From Secundilactobacillus yichangensis (lineage in GTDB: Bacteria; Bacillota; Bacilli; Lactobacillales; Lactobacillaceae), in NCBI RefSeq assembly GCF_016861565.1, contig NZ_BOLK01000001.1, forward strand, positions 1 through 64,000: 64,000 nt of DNA. Reading direction: 5' to 3'. Within the stretch, counting starts at the first letter, position 1. Each line of letters begins with the position of its first letter. Positions 7,694 through 19,295 of the stretch are shown here, piece by piece. A program made the translations under genes and the position numbers. The notes under the pieces were generated by a model. It was not told the origin of the DNA, searched no databases, and saw nothing but the letters and a program-made list of their open reading frames with translations.

Positions 7694-8470
7694 TTGTTTT
7701 CTTGGCTCAAAAATAACAATCAGTCAGAAATGCCTGACAAAATAGAACTAGATCCTAATAATATTCCAGCACATGTCGCCATCATTATGGACGGTAATGG
7801 CCGCTGGGCGCAAAAGCGTCATTTACCAAGGGTTGCCGGTCATAAGCAGGGGATGAATACCGTGAAGACGATTACTAAAGCTGCCAGTGATTTGGGTATT
7901 AAAGTATTAACGCTTTATGCCTTTTCCACCGAAAATTGGAAACGGCCTACTGATGAAGTTAACTATCTCATGAAGTTACCGGTAGATTTCTTTGATACAT
8001 TTGTGCCGGAATTGATTGAAAATAATGTCCGGGTTAACGTCATGGGTTATACGGATCAATTGCCTCAAAAAACGCAAAAAGCCGTGAATGATGCCATTGA
8101 GGACACCAAAGGCTGTGACGGAATGATCTTAAACTTTGCCTTGAATTATGGCAGCCGTGCTGAAATAACGACGGCGGTGCAAGAAATTGCTCAGTCAGTT
8201 CAACAGGGTGAAGTGAAACCTGAGGAGATTACGCCTGAAATGATCAGCGCACATCTGATGACAGCGTCGCTAGGACAGTATCAAGATCCTGACGTTGTCA
8301 TTAGAACTTCAGGTGAAGAACGGATCTCTAACTTTTTACTGTGGCAGATTGCCTATTCGGAGTTTGTGTTTATGGCACCGCATTGGCCTGAATTTACAGC
8401 TGACCTATTGGATCAAGCAGTTTATGAATATCAACATCGTAAACGCCGCTTTGGCGGATTAACGAAATAG
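7694..8470 (+). CDS. uppS: Undecaprenyl diphosphate synthase
   Basis: UppS condenses isopentenyl diphosphate onto farnesyl diphosphate to make the C55 lipid carrier for peptidoglycan and teichoic acids. The 258-residue protein has [11 protein letters not shown] (catalytic Asp about 33), [11 protein letters not shown] and the C-terminal [15 protein letters not shown] signature. It starts at TTG 7694, with GGAGGTG 5 bases upstream. It heads the uppS-cdsA-rseP-proS cluster and is followed by cdsA after 23 bases. Confidence 0.97.
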   Translation: MFSWLKNNNQSEMPDKIELDPNNIPAHVAIIMDGNGRWAQKRHLPRVAGHKQGMNTVKTITKAASDLGIKVLTLYAFSTENWKRPTDEVNYLMKLPVDFFDTFVPELIENNVRVNVMGYTDQLPQKTQKAVNDAIEDTKGCDGMILNFALNYGSRAEITTAVQEIAQSVQQGEVKPEEITPEMISAHLMTASLGQYQDPDVVIRTSGEERISNFLLWQIAYSEFVFMAPHWPEFTADLLDQAVYEYQHRKRRFGGLTK

Positions 8471-8493
8471 TTTAGGGGAAAAGGAGTTTATAA

Positions 8494-9282
8494 ATGAGAC
8501 AAAGGGTTATTACGGCGGTGATCGCCTTAATCATCTTCATTCCAATTGTTATTGCCGGGGGCGTTTGGATTGATATTGCTGCTTCAGTACTCGGTCTAAT
8601 TGCGCTTTCTGAAATATTGGTAATGCGGAAGAAATTAATTGTTTCATGGGAAGCTTTATTGTCCGGTATTGCCGTGTTATTAATCATACTACCGGATTTT
8701 TGGCACGATTTTTTGCCTGGTCACTTAGATGTTACCTTCGTAGCGTACGCTGTGGTGATACTGCTTTTAATGTATACTGTGTTTTCAAAAAACCGTTTTT
8801 CCTTTGATGATGCTGCGGTTTTAACTACTGGTGCTATTTATATTGGGGCGGGTTTCCACTACTTTATTTTGGCACGTAGCGCAAGTGTCTATACGCTTTT
8901 CTTCGCTCTCTTCATTGTCTGGATCACTGATAGTGGGGCCTACATGATTGGCCGTAAGCTTGGCCGTCATAAACTGGCACCGCACATCAGTCCCAATAAG
9001 ACTTGGGAAGGATCGATTGGCGGTACTGTAGTCGCAACACTGATTGTCGCAATTTACGTTTATTTCTACCCGCAAGGCGATTATAGCTGGTTGGTAACGG
9101 TTCTGTTGACCATTGTTCTGTCCGTTTTTGGTCAGCTTGGCGATCTGGTAGAATCAGCTTTAAAGCGTTATTACGGTGTCAAAGATTCGGGTCGTATCCT
9201 ACCGGGACATGGTGGTATCTTAGACCGTTTTGATAGCCTGTTGCTAGTATTACCAGCGTTACATTTGCTTGGCTTCATTTGA
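8494..9282 (+). CDS. cdsA: Phosphatidate cytidylyltransferase
   Basis: CdsA makes CDP-diacylglycerol from phosphatidate and CTP, the precursor of anionic phospholipids. The 262-residue protein is an integral membrane enzyme with about seven hydrophobic segments and the CDP-diglyceride synthetase signature near the C-terminus (DSGRILPGHGGILDRFDSLL). SPNKTWEGSIGG is also typical. GGGGAAAAGGAG precedes the ATG. It lies between uppS and the site-2 protease gene, the usual order in Firmicutes. Confidence 0.96.
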   Translation: MRQRVITAVIALIIFIPIVIAGGVWIDIAASVLGLIALSEILVMRKKLIVSWEALLSGIAVLLIILPDFWHDFLPGHLDVTFVAYAVVILLLMYTVFSKNRFSFDDAAVLTTGAIYIGAGFHYFILARSASVYTLFFALFIVWITDSGAYMIGRKLGRHKLAPHISPNKTWEGSIGGTVVATLIVAIYVYFYPQGDYSWLVTVLLTIVLSVFGQLGDLVESALKRYYGVKDSGRILPGHGGILDRFDSLLLVLPALHLLGFI

Positions 9283-9323
9283 TGAGCCAGCAGATTTAGT
9301 CTATTACGAAAGGATCGACGTCT

Positions 9324-10598
9324 GTGATTACGACCATTATTACCTTCATTATCGTGTTTGGCCTGATTGTTTTTATTCACGAGTTTGGCCACTTCTTCTT
9401 TGCCAAACGGGCGGGGATCCTCGTGCGTGAATTCTCAATCGGAATGGGTCCCAAACTGTTTAATTACCGTACGACCGATACAACTTACACGATTCGGCTG
9501 CTGCCGGTTGGTGGTTACGTTCGGATGGCAGGGGCTGAAGACGATGAAGATGAATTAAAACCGGGAACGCCTGTGAGTCTTTATGTAGGGGATAACAATC
9601 AGGTGACCCGGATCAATACCAGTAAGAAATCTACGTTGTTTAACGGGATTCCCATGGCTGTGACTGCCACTGATCTGGAGGATGAACTCTGGATCGAGGG
9701 GTATGAAAACGGTGATGAGAGTGAAGTTAAACGCTATTACGTGGCTCATGATGCAACCATCATTGAAACGGATGGAACCGAAGTGCGGATTGCTCCTCGA
9801 GACGTTCAGTTTCAGTCTGCCAGTTTAGGCCATCGGCTGATGACCAATTTTGCTGGACCGATGAACAACTTTTTCCTGGCAATCATTGTTTACACGATTC
9901 TAACGTTTGTAGCCGGCGGGGTGACCAATAATAGTAACCGGGTCAGTCCGACAACTTCTGATGTGACGGTTGCACGTTCAGCCGGAATTAAGAATGGCGA
10001 CTACATCACTGCCGTGAATGATAAAAAGGTCAGTGACTGGAATCAAATCGCCATCCAAATTCAAGACCGTGCTCACAAACAGACCACGTTTAAGGTCAAG
10101 CGCGGTGACCAAATCAAGACGGTCAAGATGACACCCGCCGCTTCTAAGGTAAATAATAAGACCATTGGTGTGATTGGCATTACCCAGTATCGCAATCATG
10201 ATATTGGCGCCATGCTGGTGTCAGGATTCACGCAAACCTGGCAGATGACGGTCCAGCTTTTGGCGGCCATCTGGTCAATGGTTTCCGGCCACTTTAGCCT
10301 TAATGATTTAGGCGGTCCCGTGGCAATCTTTGCCACTACGTCTACCGCGGCCTCTGAAGGCGTGCTAGGGGTGCTGAGTTTTCTGGCCTTTTTGTCACTT
10401 AACTTAGGAATTGTGAATTTGTTGCCAATTCCAGCACTTGATGGTGGTAAAATATTACTTAACGTCATTGAGGGGATTCGACGTAAGCCACTCTCAGAAA
10501 ACGTTGAAACAGCCATTACCCTAGTTGGGGTAGTCTTTTTAGTTGTTTTGATGTTGCTGGTAACGTGGAATGATATTGAGCGTTACTTTATTAAATAG
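9324..10598 (+). CDS. rseP: Site-2 intramembrane zinc metalloprotease RseP/RasP/Eep
   Basis: This 424-residue membrane protease cleaves substrates within the membrane, such as anti-sigma factors, signal-peptide remnants and peptide pheromone precursors. The zinc motif HEFGH (residues 19-23) lies in the first helix, a PDZ domain is near residues 215-280, and the second metal motif NLLPIPALDGGK is near the C-terminus. It has a GTG start at 9324 with AAAGGA upstream. Between the first helix and the PDZ domain is an extra acidic region (about residues 72-155), as in lactobacillar homologues. Its position between cdsA and proS is conserved. Confidence 0.95.
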   Translation: MITTIITFIIVFGLIVFIHEFGHFFFAKRAGILVREFSIGMGPKLFNYRTTDTTYTIRLLPVGGYVRMAGAEDDEDELKPGTPVSLYVGDNNQVTRINTSKKSTLFNGIPMAVTATDLEDELWIEGYENGDESEVKRYYVAHDATIIETDGTEVRIAPRDVQFQSASLGHRLMTNFAGPMNNFFLAIIVYTILTFVAGGVTNNSNRVSPTTSDVTVARSAGIKNGDYITAVNDKKVSDWNQIAIQIQDRAHKQTTFKVKRGDQIKTVKMTPAASKVNNKTIGVIGITQYRNHDIGAMLVSGFTQTWQMTVQLLAAIWSMVSGHFSLNDLGGPVAIFATTSTAASEGVLGVLSFLAFLSLNLGIVNLLPIPALDGGKILLNVIEGIRRKPLSENVETAITLVGVVFLVVLMLLVTWNDIERYFIK

Positions 10599-10617
10599 AT
10601 CAAATAAATTCGGTTAA

Positions 10618-12378
<1,761 letters not shown>

Positions 12379-12390
12379 ATTTAAGTGTGG

Positions 12391-12440
12391 GACGGGCTCG
12401 AGAAAACAAAACAAATTTTGTTTTGTCTCGAGCCCGTTTT
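12391..12440 (+). terminator. Long-stem terminator after proS
   Basis: CGGGCTCGAG (12393-12402) pairs with CTCGAGCCCG (12427-12436), and the inner AAAACAAAA pairs with TTTTGTTTT, giving a stem of about 20 bp followed by T4. It isolates polC from the upstream operon. Confidence 0.92.
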
Positions 12441-12486
12441 ACGTTAAAATAATGGCATTAAGCAAAAATGAAGGGGGCAGTTTGGT

Positions 12487-15400
12487 GTGGCCTTAGATCA
12501 TCAGGCATTATTTGAAAAACTATTACAGCAGCTGCAATTATCAGATCTGGCTGACCAGCCATTCTTTAAGGGGGCAGCACTGGAAAAACTTACCGTGCAC
12601 GAAAAGTCCAAACGGTGGCACTTTAACTTCAAGTTACCAACCGTGATACCGTTTGAAGCATTTACCACGTTTCAGGGGCAGCTTGAAAAAGCGTTTCAAG
12701 CAATCGCTAAGGTTGATTTTGAAATTCACACTGATCAGAAAGATTTAGATAATCGGCTGATCGGTGATTACTGGAACTGGGTGGTACAGCATAGCGGTGT
12801 GACCTCACCACTACTGCAAGAACTCTGTCGCGATCAGGTGCCCAAGGTAGAAGATGACCGGGTGATCTTTATGGCTGAAAATGAAGTCGTAAAAAATTTC
12901 TTGGTTGACCAAGCATTAGGGCCGATTGAAAACTGCTATGAAACCGTGGGGTTCCCGAAGTTCGCAATCCATACTATGATCGACGAATCGGCTTCGCAGG
13001 CCAAGATTCAAGAATTTAAGCAGAAAAAAGCCCAGTCGGACGCTGAACTGGCTCAAAAAGCCGTGGCCGCGATTAAAGTTGCTAATCAAAAACGTGAAAA
13101 GCAGGGCGTTGAAGCTGCTAGCGGGCCAACGGTGATCGGTCGGAAAATCAAGGCTGATGAAGATCCCGTTCAATTATCGTCAATTGAAGATGAAGAAAAA
13201 TCGGTGATCGTGCAGGGGTACGTGTTTAATAAGGAAATCCGTGACCTGCGTTCCGGACGTAAACTGATGATCTTGGAAATTACGGATTACAGTTCTTCAA
13301 TCGCGGTGAAAAAGTTCTCCCGTGACGAAGGTGATGAAGCACAGTTTGCTGGGTTAAACGAGGGTGACTGGATCAAAGTCCGCGGTAGCGTTCAGGAAGA
13401 TAACTTCATGCGTGATCTGGTGTTGAATGCCTATGACATCAACCAAGTAACGGTTCCCGGCCGGAAGGATAAGGCACCAGAAGGTGAAAAGCGGGTGGAA
13501 TTACACCTGCACACCAATATGAGTACCATGGATGCCACTAATTCGATTACCGATTACGTTAAACAGGCTAAAAAATGGGGTCATAAAGCCATTGCCATTA
13601 CTGACCACGCTGGTGTTCAGGGCTTTCCTGAAGCTTTCCGTGCGGCTTCTAAAAACGACATTAAAATGATCTACGGGGTAGAAGCCAACCTCGTTGATGA
13701 CGGTGTGCCGATCGGTTATAACAATGAGCATCGGCCGCTTAAAGATGCCACTTACGTTGTTTTTGATACTGAAACTACTGGATTGTCAGCAATTTATGAC
13801 CGAGTGATTGAGCTTTCTGCCGTTAAGATGCGGGGAAAGGAAGTCATCGATCAGTTTGAAGAGTTCATTGATCCCGGCTTTCATTTGTCCGATCAAACCA
13901 CTAATTTAACCAGTATTACAGACGATATGGTTCATGGTTCAAAGTCTGAAAAGGAAGTTTTCGAACTCTTCAGAGAATTTTATGGTGATGCAATTGTGGT
14001 TGGCCATAACGTTACCTTCGATATCGGGTTTATGAACGCCGGCTATCAGCGACATGATTTGCCAGAGATTACCAACCCCATTATCGACACGTTGACCTTG
14101 GCGCGGTTTTTGTACCCGAATCTAAAGGGTTACCGGTTAAACACACTGGCTAAGAAGTTCCATGTTTCTTTGGAACACCATCACCGGGCGATTTATGATG
14201 CCGAGTCAACCGGGCATTTGAACTACCTGTTCTTAAAAGATGCTGAAGACCGCTATAATATTCAGTATCATGATCAGCTGAATGATCATATGAGTGAAAA
14301 TGACGCCTATAAGCATGCTCGGCCGTCTCACGCCATTATTTTGGCGCAGACACAGGCTGGTTTGAAGAATTTGTTCAAGTTGGTTTCTAAGTCAAACGTG
14401 GATTACTTTTATCGGGTGCCGCGGATGCCAAGAAGTCAAATCGAGAAATTACGGGACGGTTTAATGATCGGTTCCGCTTGTGATTCCGGTGAAGTCTTCA
14501 CGGCGATGATGCAAAAAGGGTATGCTGAAGCGCGCAGTAAGGCCAAGTTTTACGATTACCTTGAAGTTCAGCCTCTGGCGGCTTACAAACCGCTGATTGA
14601 TTCTGGTTTGATTCAAAACCGGAAGAATCTCGAGGAAATCTTGACCAACATGGTTAAGCTGGGTGAAGAATTAGGTAAGCCCGTTGCTGTGACTGGTGAT
14701 GCCCATTATCTGAATCCGGAAGACGCCATTTACCGGAAAATCCTGATCAATTCACAGGGTGGCGCTAATCCACTAAACCGGCAAGAATTACCGGACGTGC
14801 ACTTTAGGACCACGGATGAATTATTAGACGATTACAGTTTCTTGGGTGAGGATAAAGCCAAAGAAATTGTGGTGACGAACACTAACGCCATTGCGGATAA
14901 AATTGACGATGTTCACCCGTTGAAAGATAAACTTTATACACCGCGGATGGAAGGCGCTGAAGACGAAATTCGCGAACGGACCATGAATACCGCTCACGAA
15001 TGGTATGGTGACCCGCTCCCGGAACTGGTTCAGCACCGGCTTGACCGGGAGCTGAAAAGTATCATTGGTAACGGGTTCTCCGTGATTTATTTGATTGCTC
15101 AACGGCTGGTAGCTAAGAGTAATAAAGACGGGTACTTGGTTGGTTCCCGTGGGTCCGTTGGTTCCAGTCTGGTGGCTACCATGACGGGGATCACTGAAGT
15201 TAACCCCTTGCCACCGCATTATCGTTGCCCGAACTGTCAGTATTCGCACTTCTATACCAAGGGTGAATATAGTTCCGGGTTTGATTTACCCGAGAAGAAC
15301 TGCCCGAAGTGCGGTACGCTAATGATTGGCGATGGTCATAACATTCCCTTTGAAACTTTCTTAGGATTTACGGGGAATAAGGTGCCCGATATTGATTTGA

Positions 15401-16815
15401 ACTTCTCCGGGGACTATCAGCCCATTGCCCATAACTATACGAAGGTTTTGTTCGGTGAAAAGAACGTTTATCGTGCCGGCACGATTGGTACCGTGGCGGA
15501 TAAAACCGCTTATGGTTACGTTAAGGCCTATGAACGTGATAAGGAATTGCACTTCCGAAACGCTGAAATCGACCGATTAGCTAAGGGAGCCACTGGAGTC
15601 AAGCGGACTACCGGGCAACATCCGGCGGGGATCATTGTTGTTCCAGATTACATGGACATTTATGATTTCACACCTATCCAGTATCCAGCCGACGACCAGA
15701 ACGCTGCTTGGCAAACGACCCACTTTGATTTCCATTCGATCCATGACAACATTTTGAAAATCGATATTCTGGGCCATGATGATCCAACCATGATTCGGAC
15801 GCTCCAAGATCTCAGCGGGGTCGATCCGAAAACGATCCCAATGGACGATCCAGGTGTGATGGCACTGTTTTCGGGTACCGATTCGTTACACGTCACACCA
15901 GAACAGATCCAATCTAAGACTGGGACGTTAGGTGTGCCTGAATTTGGGACCCGGTTTGTTCGCGGAATGCTGGAAGAAACCCACCCGAAGAATTATTCAC
16001 AGCTGCTGCAAATTTCTGGGCTGTCTCACGGGACTGACGTGTGGCTGGGTAACGCAGAGGAACTCATTAAAAACGGGACCGCCACCATTGCGAACGTTAT
16101 TGGGTGCCGTGATAACATCATGACCGACTTGATTAACTGGGGAATGGATTCTGAGACGTCATTTCAGATCATGGAATCCGTGCGACACGGCCGTGGGATC
16201 CCAGATGAATGGCAGGACAAGATGAGGGAAGCTGACGTACCGGATTGGTACATTGATTCTTGTTTGAAAATCAAGTACATGTTCCCGCGGGCCCATGCTG
16301 CCGCCTATATCTTGATGGCGTTGCGGGTGGCTTACTTTAAGGTTTACTTCCCATTGGTTTACTACGCTGCTTACTTCTCAGTTCGGGCGGATGATTTTGA
16401 CGTGGTTGCTATGTCTCGCGGCAAGGATTCCGTAAAGACCAAAATGAAGGAACTCAATGACGAGGGAATGGACGCTTCAGCCAAGGAGAAAAACTTGCTG
16501 ACGGTCTTGGAACTGGCTAACGAGATGCTGGAACGCGGTTTTAACTTTAAGATGATCGACATTAATAAATCGGCTGCCAGCGAGTGGCTGATTGACGGTG
16601 ATTCGTTGATTGCGCCCTTTAACGCAGCACCTGGTTTAGGCCTGAACGTGGCCAAGCAAATTGTTGCTGCCCGTGAAGATAAACCGTTTCTGTCGAAGGA
16701 AGACTTGGCTAAACGTGGGAAGGTTTCTAAAACCCTGATTGAATTTATGACTGATAACGGGGTCTTAGATGGCTTACCGGATGAAAATCAGCTGAGCCTC
16801 TTTGATATGATGTAG
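12487..16815 (+). CDS. polC: DNA polymerase III PolC-type alpha subunit
   Basis: PolC is the main replicative polymerase of low-GC Gram-positives. The 1442-residue protein shows an N-terminal domain, an OB fold ([13 protein letters not shown]), a PHP domain ([14 protein letters not shown]), an inserted DnaQ-type proofreading exonuclease ([32 protein letters not shown]), and the polymerase core with a zinc site (CPNC ... CPKC) and [12 protein letters not shown]. The C-terminus ends QLSLFDMM, a sliding-clamp binding peptide. It has a GTG start at 12487 behind GGGGG. It is a single-gene unit between the proS terminator and the rimP promoter. Confidence 0.98.
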   Translation: MALDHQALFEKLLQQLQLSDLADQPFFKGAALEKLTVHEKSKRWHFNFKLPTVIPFEAFTTFQGQLEKAFQAIAKVDFEIHTDQKDLDNRLIGDYWNWVVQHSGVTSPLLQELCRDQVPKVEDDRVIFMAENEVVKNFLVDQALGPIENCYETVGFPKFAIHTMIDESASQAKIQEFKQKKAQSDAELAQKAVAAIKVANQKREKQGVEAASGPTVIGRKIKADEDPVQLSSIEDEEKSVIVQGYVFNKEIRDLRSGRKLMILEITDYSSSIAVKKFSRDEGDEAQFAGLNEGDWIKVRGSVQEDNFMRDLVLNAYDINQVTVPGRKDKAPEGEKRVELHLHTNMSTMDATNSITDYVKQAKKWGHKAIAITDHAGVQGFPEAFRAASKNDIKMIYGVEANLVDDGVPIGYNNEHRPLKDATYVVFDTETTGLSAIYDRVIELSAVKMRGKEVIDQFEEFIDPGFHLSDQTTNLTSITDDMVHGSKSEKEVFELFREFYGDAIVVGHNVTFDIGFMNAGYQRHDLPEITNPIIDTLTLARFLYPNLKGYRLNTLAKKFHVSLEHHHRAIYDAESTGHLNYLFLKDAEDRYNIQYHDQLNDHMSENDAYKHARPSHAIILAQTQAGLKNLFKLVSKSNVDYFYRVPRMPRSQIEKLRDGLMIGSACDSGEVFTAMMQKGYAEARSKAKFYDYLEVQPLAAYKPLIDSGLIQNRKNLEEILTNMVKLGEELGKPVAVTGDAHYLNPEDAIYRKILINSQGGANPLNRQELPDVHFRTTDELLDDYSFLGEDKAKEIVVTNTNAIADKIDDVHPLKDKLYTPRMEGAEDEIRERTMNTAHEWYGDPLPELVQHRLDRELKSIIGNGFSVIYLIAQRLVAKSNKDGYLVGSRGSVGSSLVATMTGITEVNPLPPHYRCPNCQYSHFYTKGEYSSGFDLPEKNCPKCGTLMIGDGHNIPFETFLGFTGNKVPDIDLNFSGDYQPIAHNYTKVLFGEKNVYRAGTIGTVADKTAYGYVKAYERDKELHFRNAEIDRLAKGATGVKRTTGQHPAGIIVVPDYMDIYDFTPIQYPADDQNAAWQTTHFDFHSIHDNILKIDILGHDDPTMIRTLQDLSGVDPKTIPMDDPGVMALFSGTDSLHVTPEQIQSKTGTLGVPEFGTRFVRGMLEETHPKNYSQLLQISGLSHGTDVWLGNAEELIKNGTATIANVIGCRDNIMTDLINWGMDSETSFQIMESVRHGRGIPDEWQDKMREADVPDWYIDSCLKIKYMFPRAHAAAYILMALRVAYFKVYFPLVYYAAYFSVRADDFDVVAMSRGKDSVKTKMKELNDEGMDASAKEKNLLTVLELANEMLERGFNFKMIDINKSAASEWLIDGDSLIAPFNAAPGLGLNVAKQIVAAREDKPFLSKEDLAKRGKVSKTLIEFMTDNGVLDGLPDENQLSLFDMM

Positions 16816-16856
16816 CCAGAACTCGGCAGAGTTGGCATAACGGCGCGCTTTCAAGT

Positions 16857-16885
16857 TTGCTATTATGTCACCTTTGTGCTATCAT
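16857..16885 (+). promoter_or_regulatory. Promoter of the rimP-nusA-infB operon
   Basis: TTGCTA (16857-16862) and TATCAT (16880-16885) have a 17-base spacer. The transcript would start near 16892, about 75 bases before rimP. Confidence 0.75.
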
Positions 16886-16910
16886 ACGAGTTGTAGATAT
16901 TTCGGAAAGG

Positions 16911-16936
16911 AGTGAGCAGCGATGCTCGCTCTTTTT
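16911..16936 (+). terminator. Leader hairpin with T-run before rimP (attenuator candidate)
   Basis: AGTGAGCA (16911-16918) and TGCTCGCT (16923-16930) form a stem with a GCGA loop, followed by C and T5. It lies between the promoter and rimP, so it can act as an attenuator for the nusA operon. The NusA made by this operon is a factor that acts on such hairpins. Confidence 0.6.
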
Positions 16937-16965
16937 ATTGGAAAAATGGTATTGGAGGTAAAAGA

Positions 16966-17439
16966 TTGGATAACGTCGTAGACATTGTTTCGGCACTGGC
17001 GAAACCGATTGTGGATGCCCATCACTTTGAACTGGTGGACGTTGAGTTTGTTCGCGAGGGTAAAAGTTGGTATTTGCGGCTCTACATCGATAAACCTGGT
17101 GGCATTACGATTGATGAATGCGCATTAGTGAGTGATGAGTTAAGTGATAAGCTGGATAATATCGATCCCGATCCAATTCCCCAAGCGTATTTCTTGGAGG
17201 TATCCTCTCCAGGTGCTGAACGGCCGCTGAAAAAAGAAGCTGACTATGAACGGGCGGTGGATCACTATGTTCATATTTCGCTCTATCAGAAAATGAACGG
17301 TGAAAAAGCATTTGAAGGCACGTTGACCTCTGTTAATGACGACGAATTAGGTTTGAAAATCAACCTAAAGGGTCGGATGAAAGAATTGGTCATCCCAAGA
17401 AAAAACGTTGCCAAAGCAAGATTAGCAATTAAGTTTTAA
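16966..17439 (+). CDS. rimP: Ribosome maturation factor RimP
   Basis: RimP assists maturation of the 30S subunit. The 157-residue protein has the N-terminal alpha/beta domain ([23 protein letters not shown], shown only in part as [10 protein letters not shown]) and the C-terminal SH3-like barrel (LGLKINLKG). The family signature [11 protein letters not shown] is present. A longer frame opens at 16912 but would include the leader hairpin. The TTG at 16966 has GGAGG 7 bases upstream and gives the usual family length. It leads the conserved rimP-nusA-ylxR-ylxQ-infB-rbfA operon. Confidence 0.95.
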   Translation: MDNVVDIVSALAKPIVDAHHFELVDVEFVREGKSWYLRLYIDKPGGITIDECALVSDELSDKLDNIDPDPIPQAYFLEVSSPGAERPLKKEADYERAVDHYVHISLYQKMNGEKAFEGTLTSVNDDELGLKINLKGRMKELVIPRKNVAKARLAIKF

Positions 17440-17461
17440 CAGCTAAAGGAGACTATACGTA

Positions 17462-18673
17462 ATGAGTAAAGAACTAATAGGTGCTCTGGATCAACTAGAA
17501 ACTGAAAAGGGTATCAAAAAGGAAATTGTGATTGAGGCCATTGAAGCCGCACTGACTTCTGCTTACAAGCGCAACTACGGTCAAGCGCAAAACGTTGAAG
17601 TAAACTTCGACCAAAAAAAGGGCGATGTTCACGTCTATGCAGTTAAGAAGGTTGTCGATCAAGTCTATGATTCCCGTTTGGAAGTTAGCCTAGACGATGC
17701 CTTACAGGTCAGTCGCGGGTATGAATTAGGCGATGACATTAAGTTTGAAGTTACCCCTAAAAACTTTGGCCGGATTGCTGCGCAAACTGCCAAGCAAGTT
17801 ATCATGCAACGGGTTCGTGAAGCAGAACGGTCACTGATTTTTGACCAATATAGCCAGTACGAAAACGAAATTATTACTGGTGAAGTCGAACGTCAGGACA
17901 ACCGGTTCGTTTATGTTAATCTAGGTAATGTGGAAGCCGTTATGAGCCGTCAGGATCAAATGCCTAACGAAACATACCGGATGCACGATCGGATTAAAGT
18001 TTACGTTACCCGGGTAGAAAACGCCGCTAAGGGACCGCAAGTGTTCGTCAGCCGAACTGACTCCGGTTTGCTGAAGCGCTTGTTTGAAGAAGAAATTCCG
18101 GAAATCTACGATGGCACCGTTGAAATCATGTCGATTGCCAGAGAAGCGGGTGACCGTGCTAAGGTGGCTGTTCGTTCGAATAACCCTGACGTTGACCCAG
18201 TTGGAACCTCCGTTGGTCCTCGTGGGCAACGGGTTCAGGCAATCGTTTCTGAACTGGACGGCGAAAACATGGATATCGTTGAATGGACGGATGACGAAGC
18301 TAAGTTTATTGCTAACGCATTGAACCCAGCCGAAGTAATCGATGTCATTTTTGACGAAAACAACGAACGGGCTTGTACCGTTATCGTGCCAGATTATCAA
18401 TTATCATTGGCCATTGGTAAGCGGGGGCAAAATGCCCGCTTAGCCGCTAAGCTGACTGGTTACAAGATTGATATCAAGTCTGAAACTGAGGCTGAAACGC
18501 TTTTTGATAAGTCCGGCAGTGATGATAGTGATGATTCACAGACTGAACAGTCAAGTGATCAAGATGCGGATGAAACAGCTGATCAGGCAACTGATGAGAC
18601 CGTTGATTCCGCAACGGATTCAGAAACTGAAGACGCCCCAGAGACTTCTGAGGATGACGGTACTGAAGACTAA
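17462..18673 (+). CDS. nusA: Transcription termination/antitermination factor NusA
   Basis: NusA binds RNA polymerase and modulates pausing, termination and antitermination. The 403-residue protein has the N-terminal polymerase-binding domain (MSKELIGALDQLETEKG), an S1 domain (about residues 135-200) and two KH domains (SVGPRGQRVQAI and AIGKRGQNARLA). The final 50 residues are an acidic Ser/Asp/Thr-rich tail, common in lactobacilli. AAAGGAG precedes the ATG. It lies 22 bases after rimP. Confidence 0.98.
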   Translation: MSKELIGALDQLETEKGIKKEIVIEAIEAALTSAYKRNYGQAQNVEVNFDQKKGDVHVYAVKKVVDQVYDSRLEVSLDDALQVSRGYELGDDIKFEVTPKNFGRIAAQTAKQVIMQRVREAERSLIFDQYSQYENEIITGEVERQDNRFVYVNLGNVEAVMSRQDQMPNETYRMHDRIKVYVTRVENAAKGPQVFVSRTDSGLLKRLFEEEIPEIYDGTVEIMSIAREAGDRAKVAVRSNNPDVDPVGTSVGPRGQRVQAIVSELDGENMDIVEWTDDEAKFIANALNPAEVIDVIFDENNERACTVIVPDYQLSLAIGKRGQNARLAAKLTGYKIDIKSETEAETLFDKSGSDDSDDSQTEQSSDQDADETADQATDETVDSATDSETEDAPETSEDDGTED

Positions 18674-18687
18674 GGAGGTAAGCGTAC

Positions 18688-18990
18688 ATGAAGAAACGTA
18701 AGGTACCAATGAGAAAAGACATTGTGACCGGTGAAATGGCGCCGAAAAAAGACTTGGTTCGAATCGTCCGCGATAAGGATAACAACGTTTCCGTTGATCC
18801 AACGGGTAAGAAATCGGGCCGCGGTGCCTACATTTCCTTAAACGTTGAGATCGCTAAACGCGCTCAGAAGGAACGGACTTTTGACAAAGTCTTTGAAACT
18901 AAAGTCGACTCACAGTTTTACGATGACCTGGTGGACTACGTGGACCATCAACAAGCTCGTCGTGAACTCTTTGAAAATGGAAAAGCCTAA
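18688..18990 (+). CDS. ylxR: YlxR/RnpM family RNA-binding protein
   Basis: This basic 100-residue DUF448 protein has KVPMRKDIVTGEMAPKKDLVRIV and the GRGAYIS motif of the family. In Bacillus the homologue is reported to bind the RNase P RNA and modulate its activity. AAGGAGG lies 9 bases before the ATG. It overlaps the next gene by 14 bases, indicating tight coupling inside the nusA-infB operon. Confidence 0.94.
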   Translation: MKKRKVPMRKDIVTGEMAPKKDLVRIVRDKDNNVSVDPTGKKSGRGAYISLNVEIAKRAQKERTFDKVFETKVDSQFYDDLVDYVDHQQARRELFENGKA

Positions 18991-19291
18991 CCCTTTTCTA
19001 CAGCTTTTAGGACTAGTTCGCCGAGCTAACCAGTTAGTGACGGGTGAAGGGTTTGTTTTAAAAGCGATTCGGAACCAGAGCATTTCAGTGGTGATTTTAG
19101 CCAGTGATGCCGGTCCCAGCAGCATGAAAAAGTTAAGTGATAAGGCCACGTTTTACCACGTTGACTTAATTACCGCATTTACAAAGGAACAACTTAGCCA
19201 GGCAACCGGCATGAACCGGTCAGCTTACGGCGTAAAAGATCCTGGATTTGCTAGGAAGTTAATTGAACTAGTTAATACCAAAGGAGAGTGA
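18977..19291 (+). CDS. ylxQ: L7Ae-family ribosomal-like protein YlxQ
   Basis: This 104-residue protein belongs to the L7Ae/L30e/YbxF family, which binds kink-turn RNA. The sequence [16 protein letters not shown] and [15 protein letters not shown] match the fold. The start is the ATG at 18977, inside the end of ylxR, giving [12 protein letters not shown]; a longer frame opening at 18845 only shadows ylxR. The function is not established beyond RNA binding. The position between ylxR and infB is conserved. Confidence 0.93.
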   Translation: MEKPNPFLQLLGLVRRANQLVTGEGFVLKAIRNQSISVVILASDAGPSSMKKLSDKATFYHVDLITAFTKEQLSQATGMNRSAYGVKDPGFARKLIELVNTKGE

Positions 19292-19295
19292 AGAT

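Noticed and set aside
10196-10516. Minus-strand open frame inside rseP
   Set aside because: Antisense shadow; codon use and position match only the plus-strand protease gene.
18845-18976. Longer N-terminus for YlxQ
   Set aside because: It would overlap ylxR over most of its length; the ATG at 18977 gives the normal family size.
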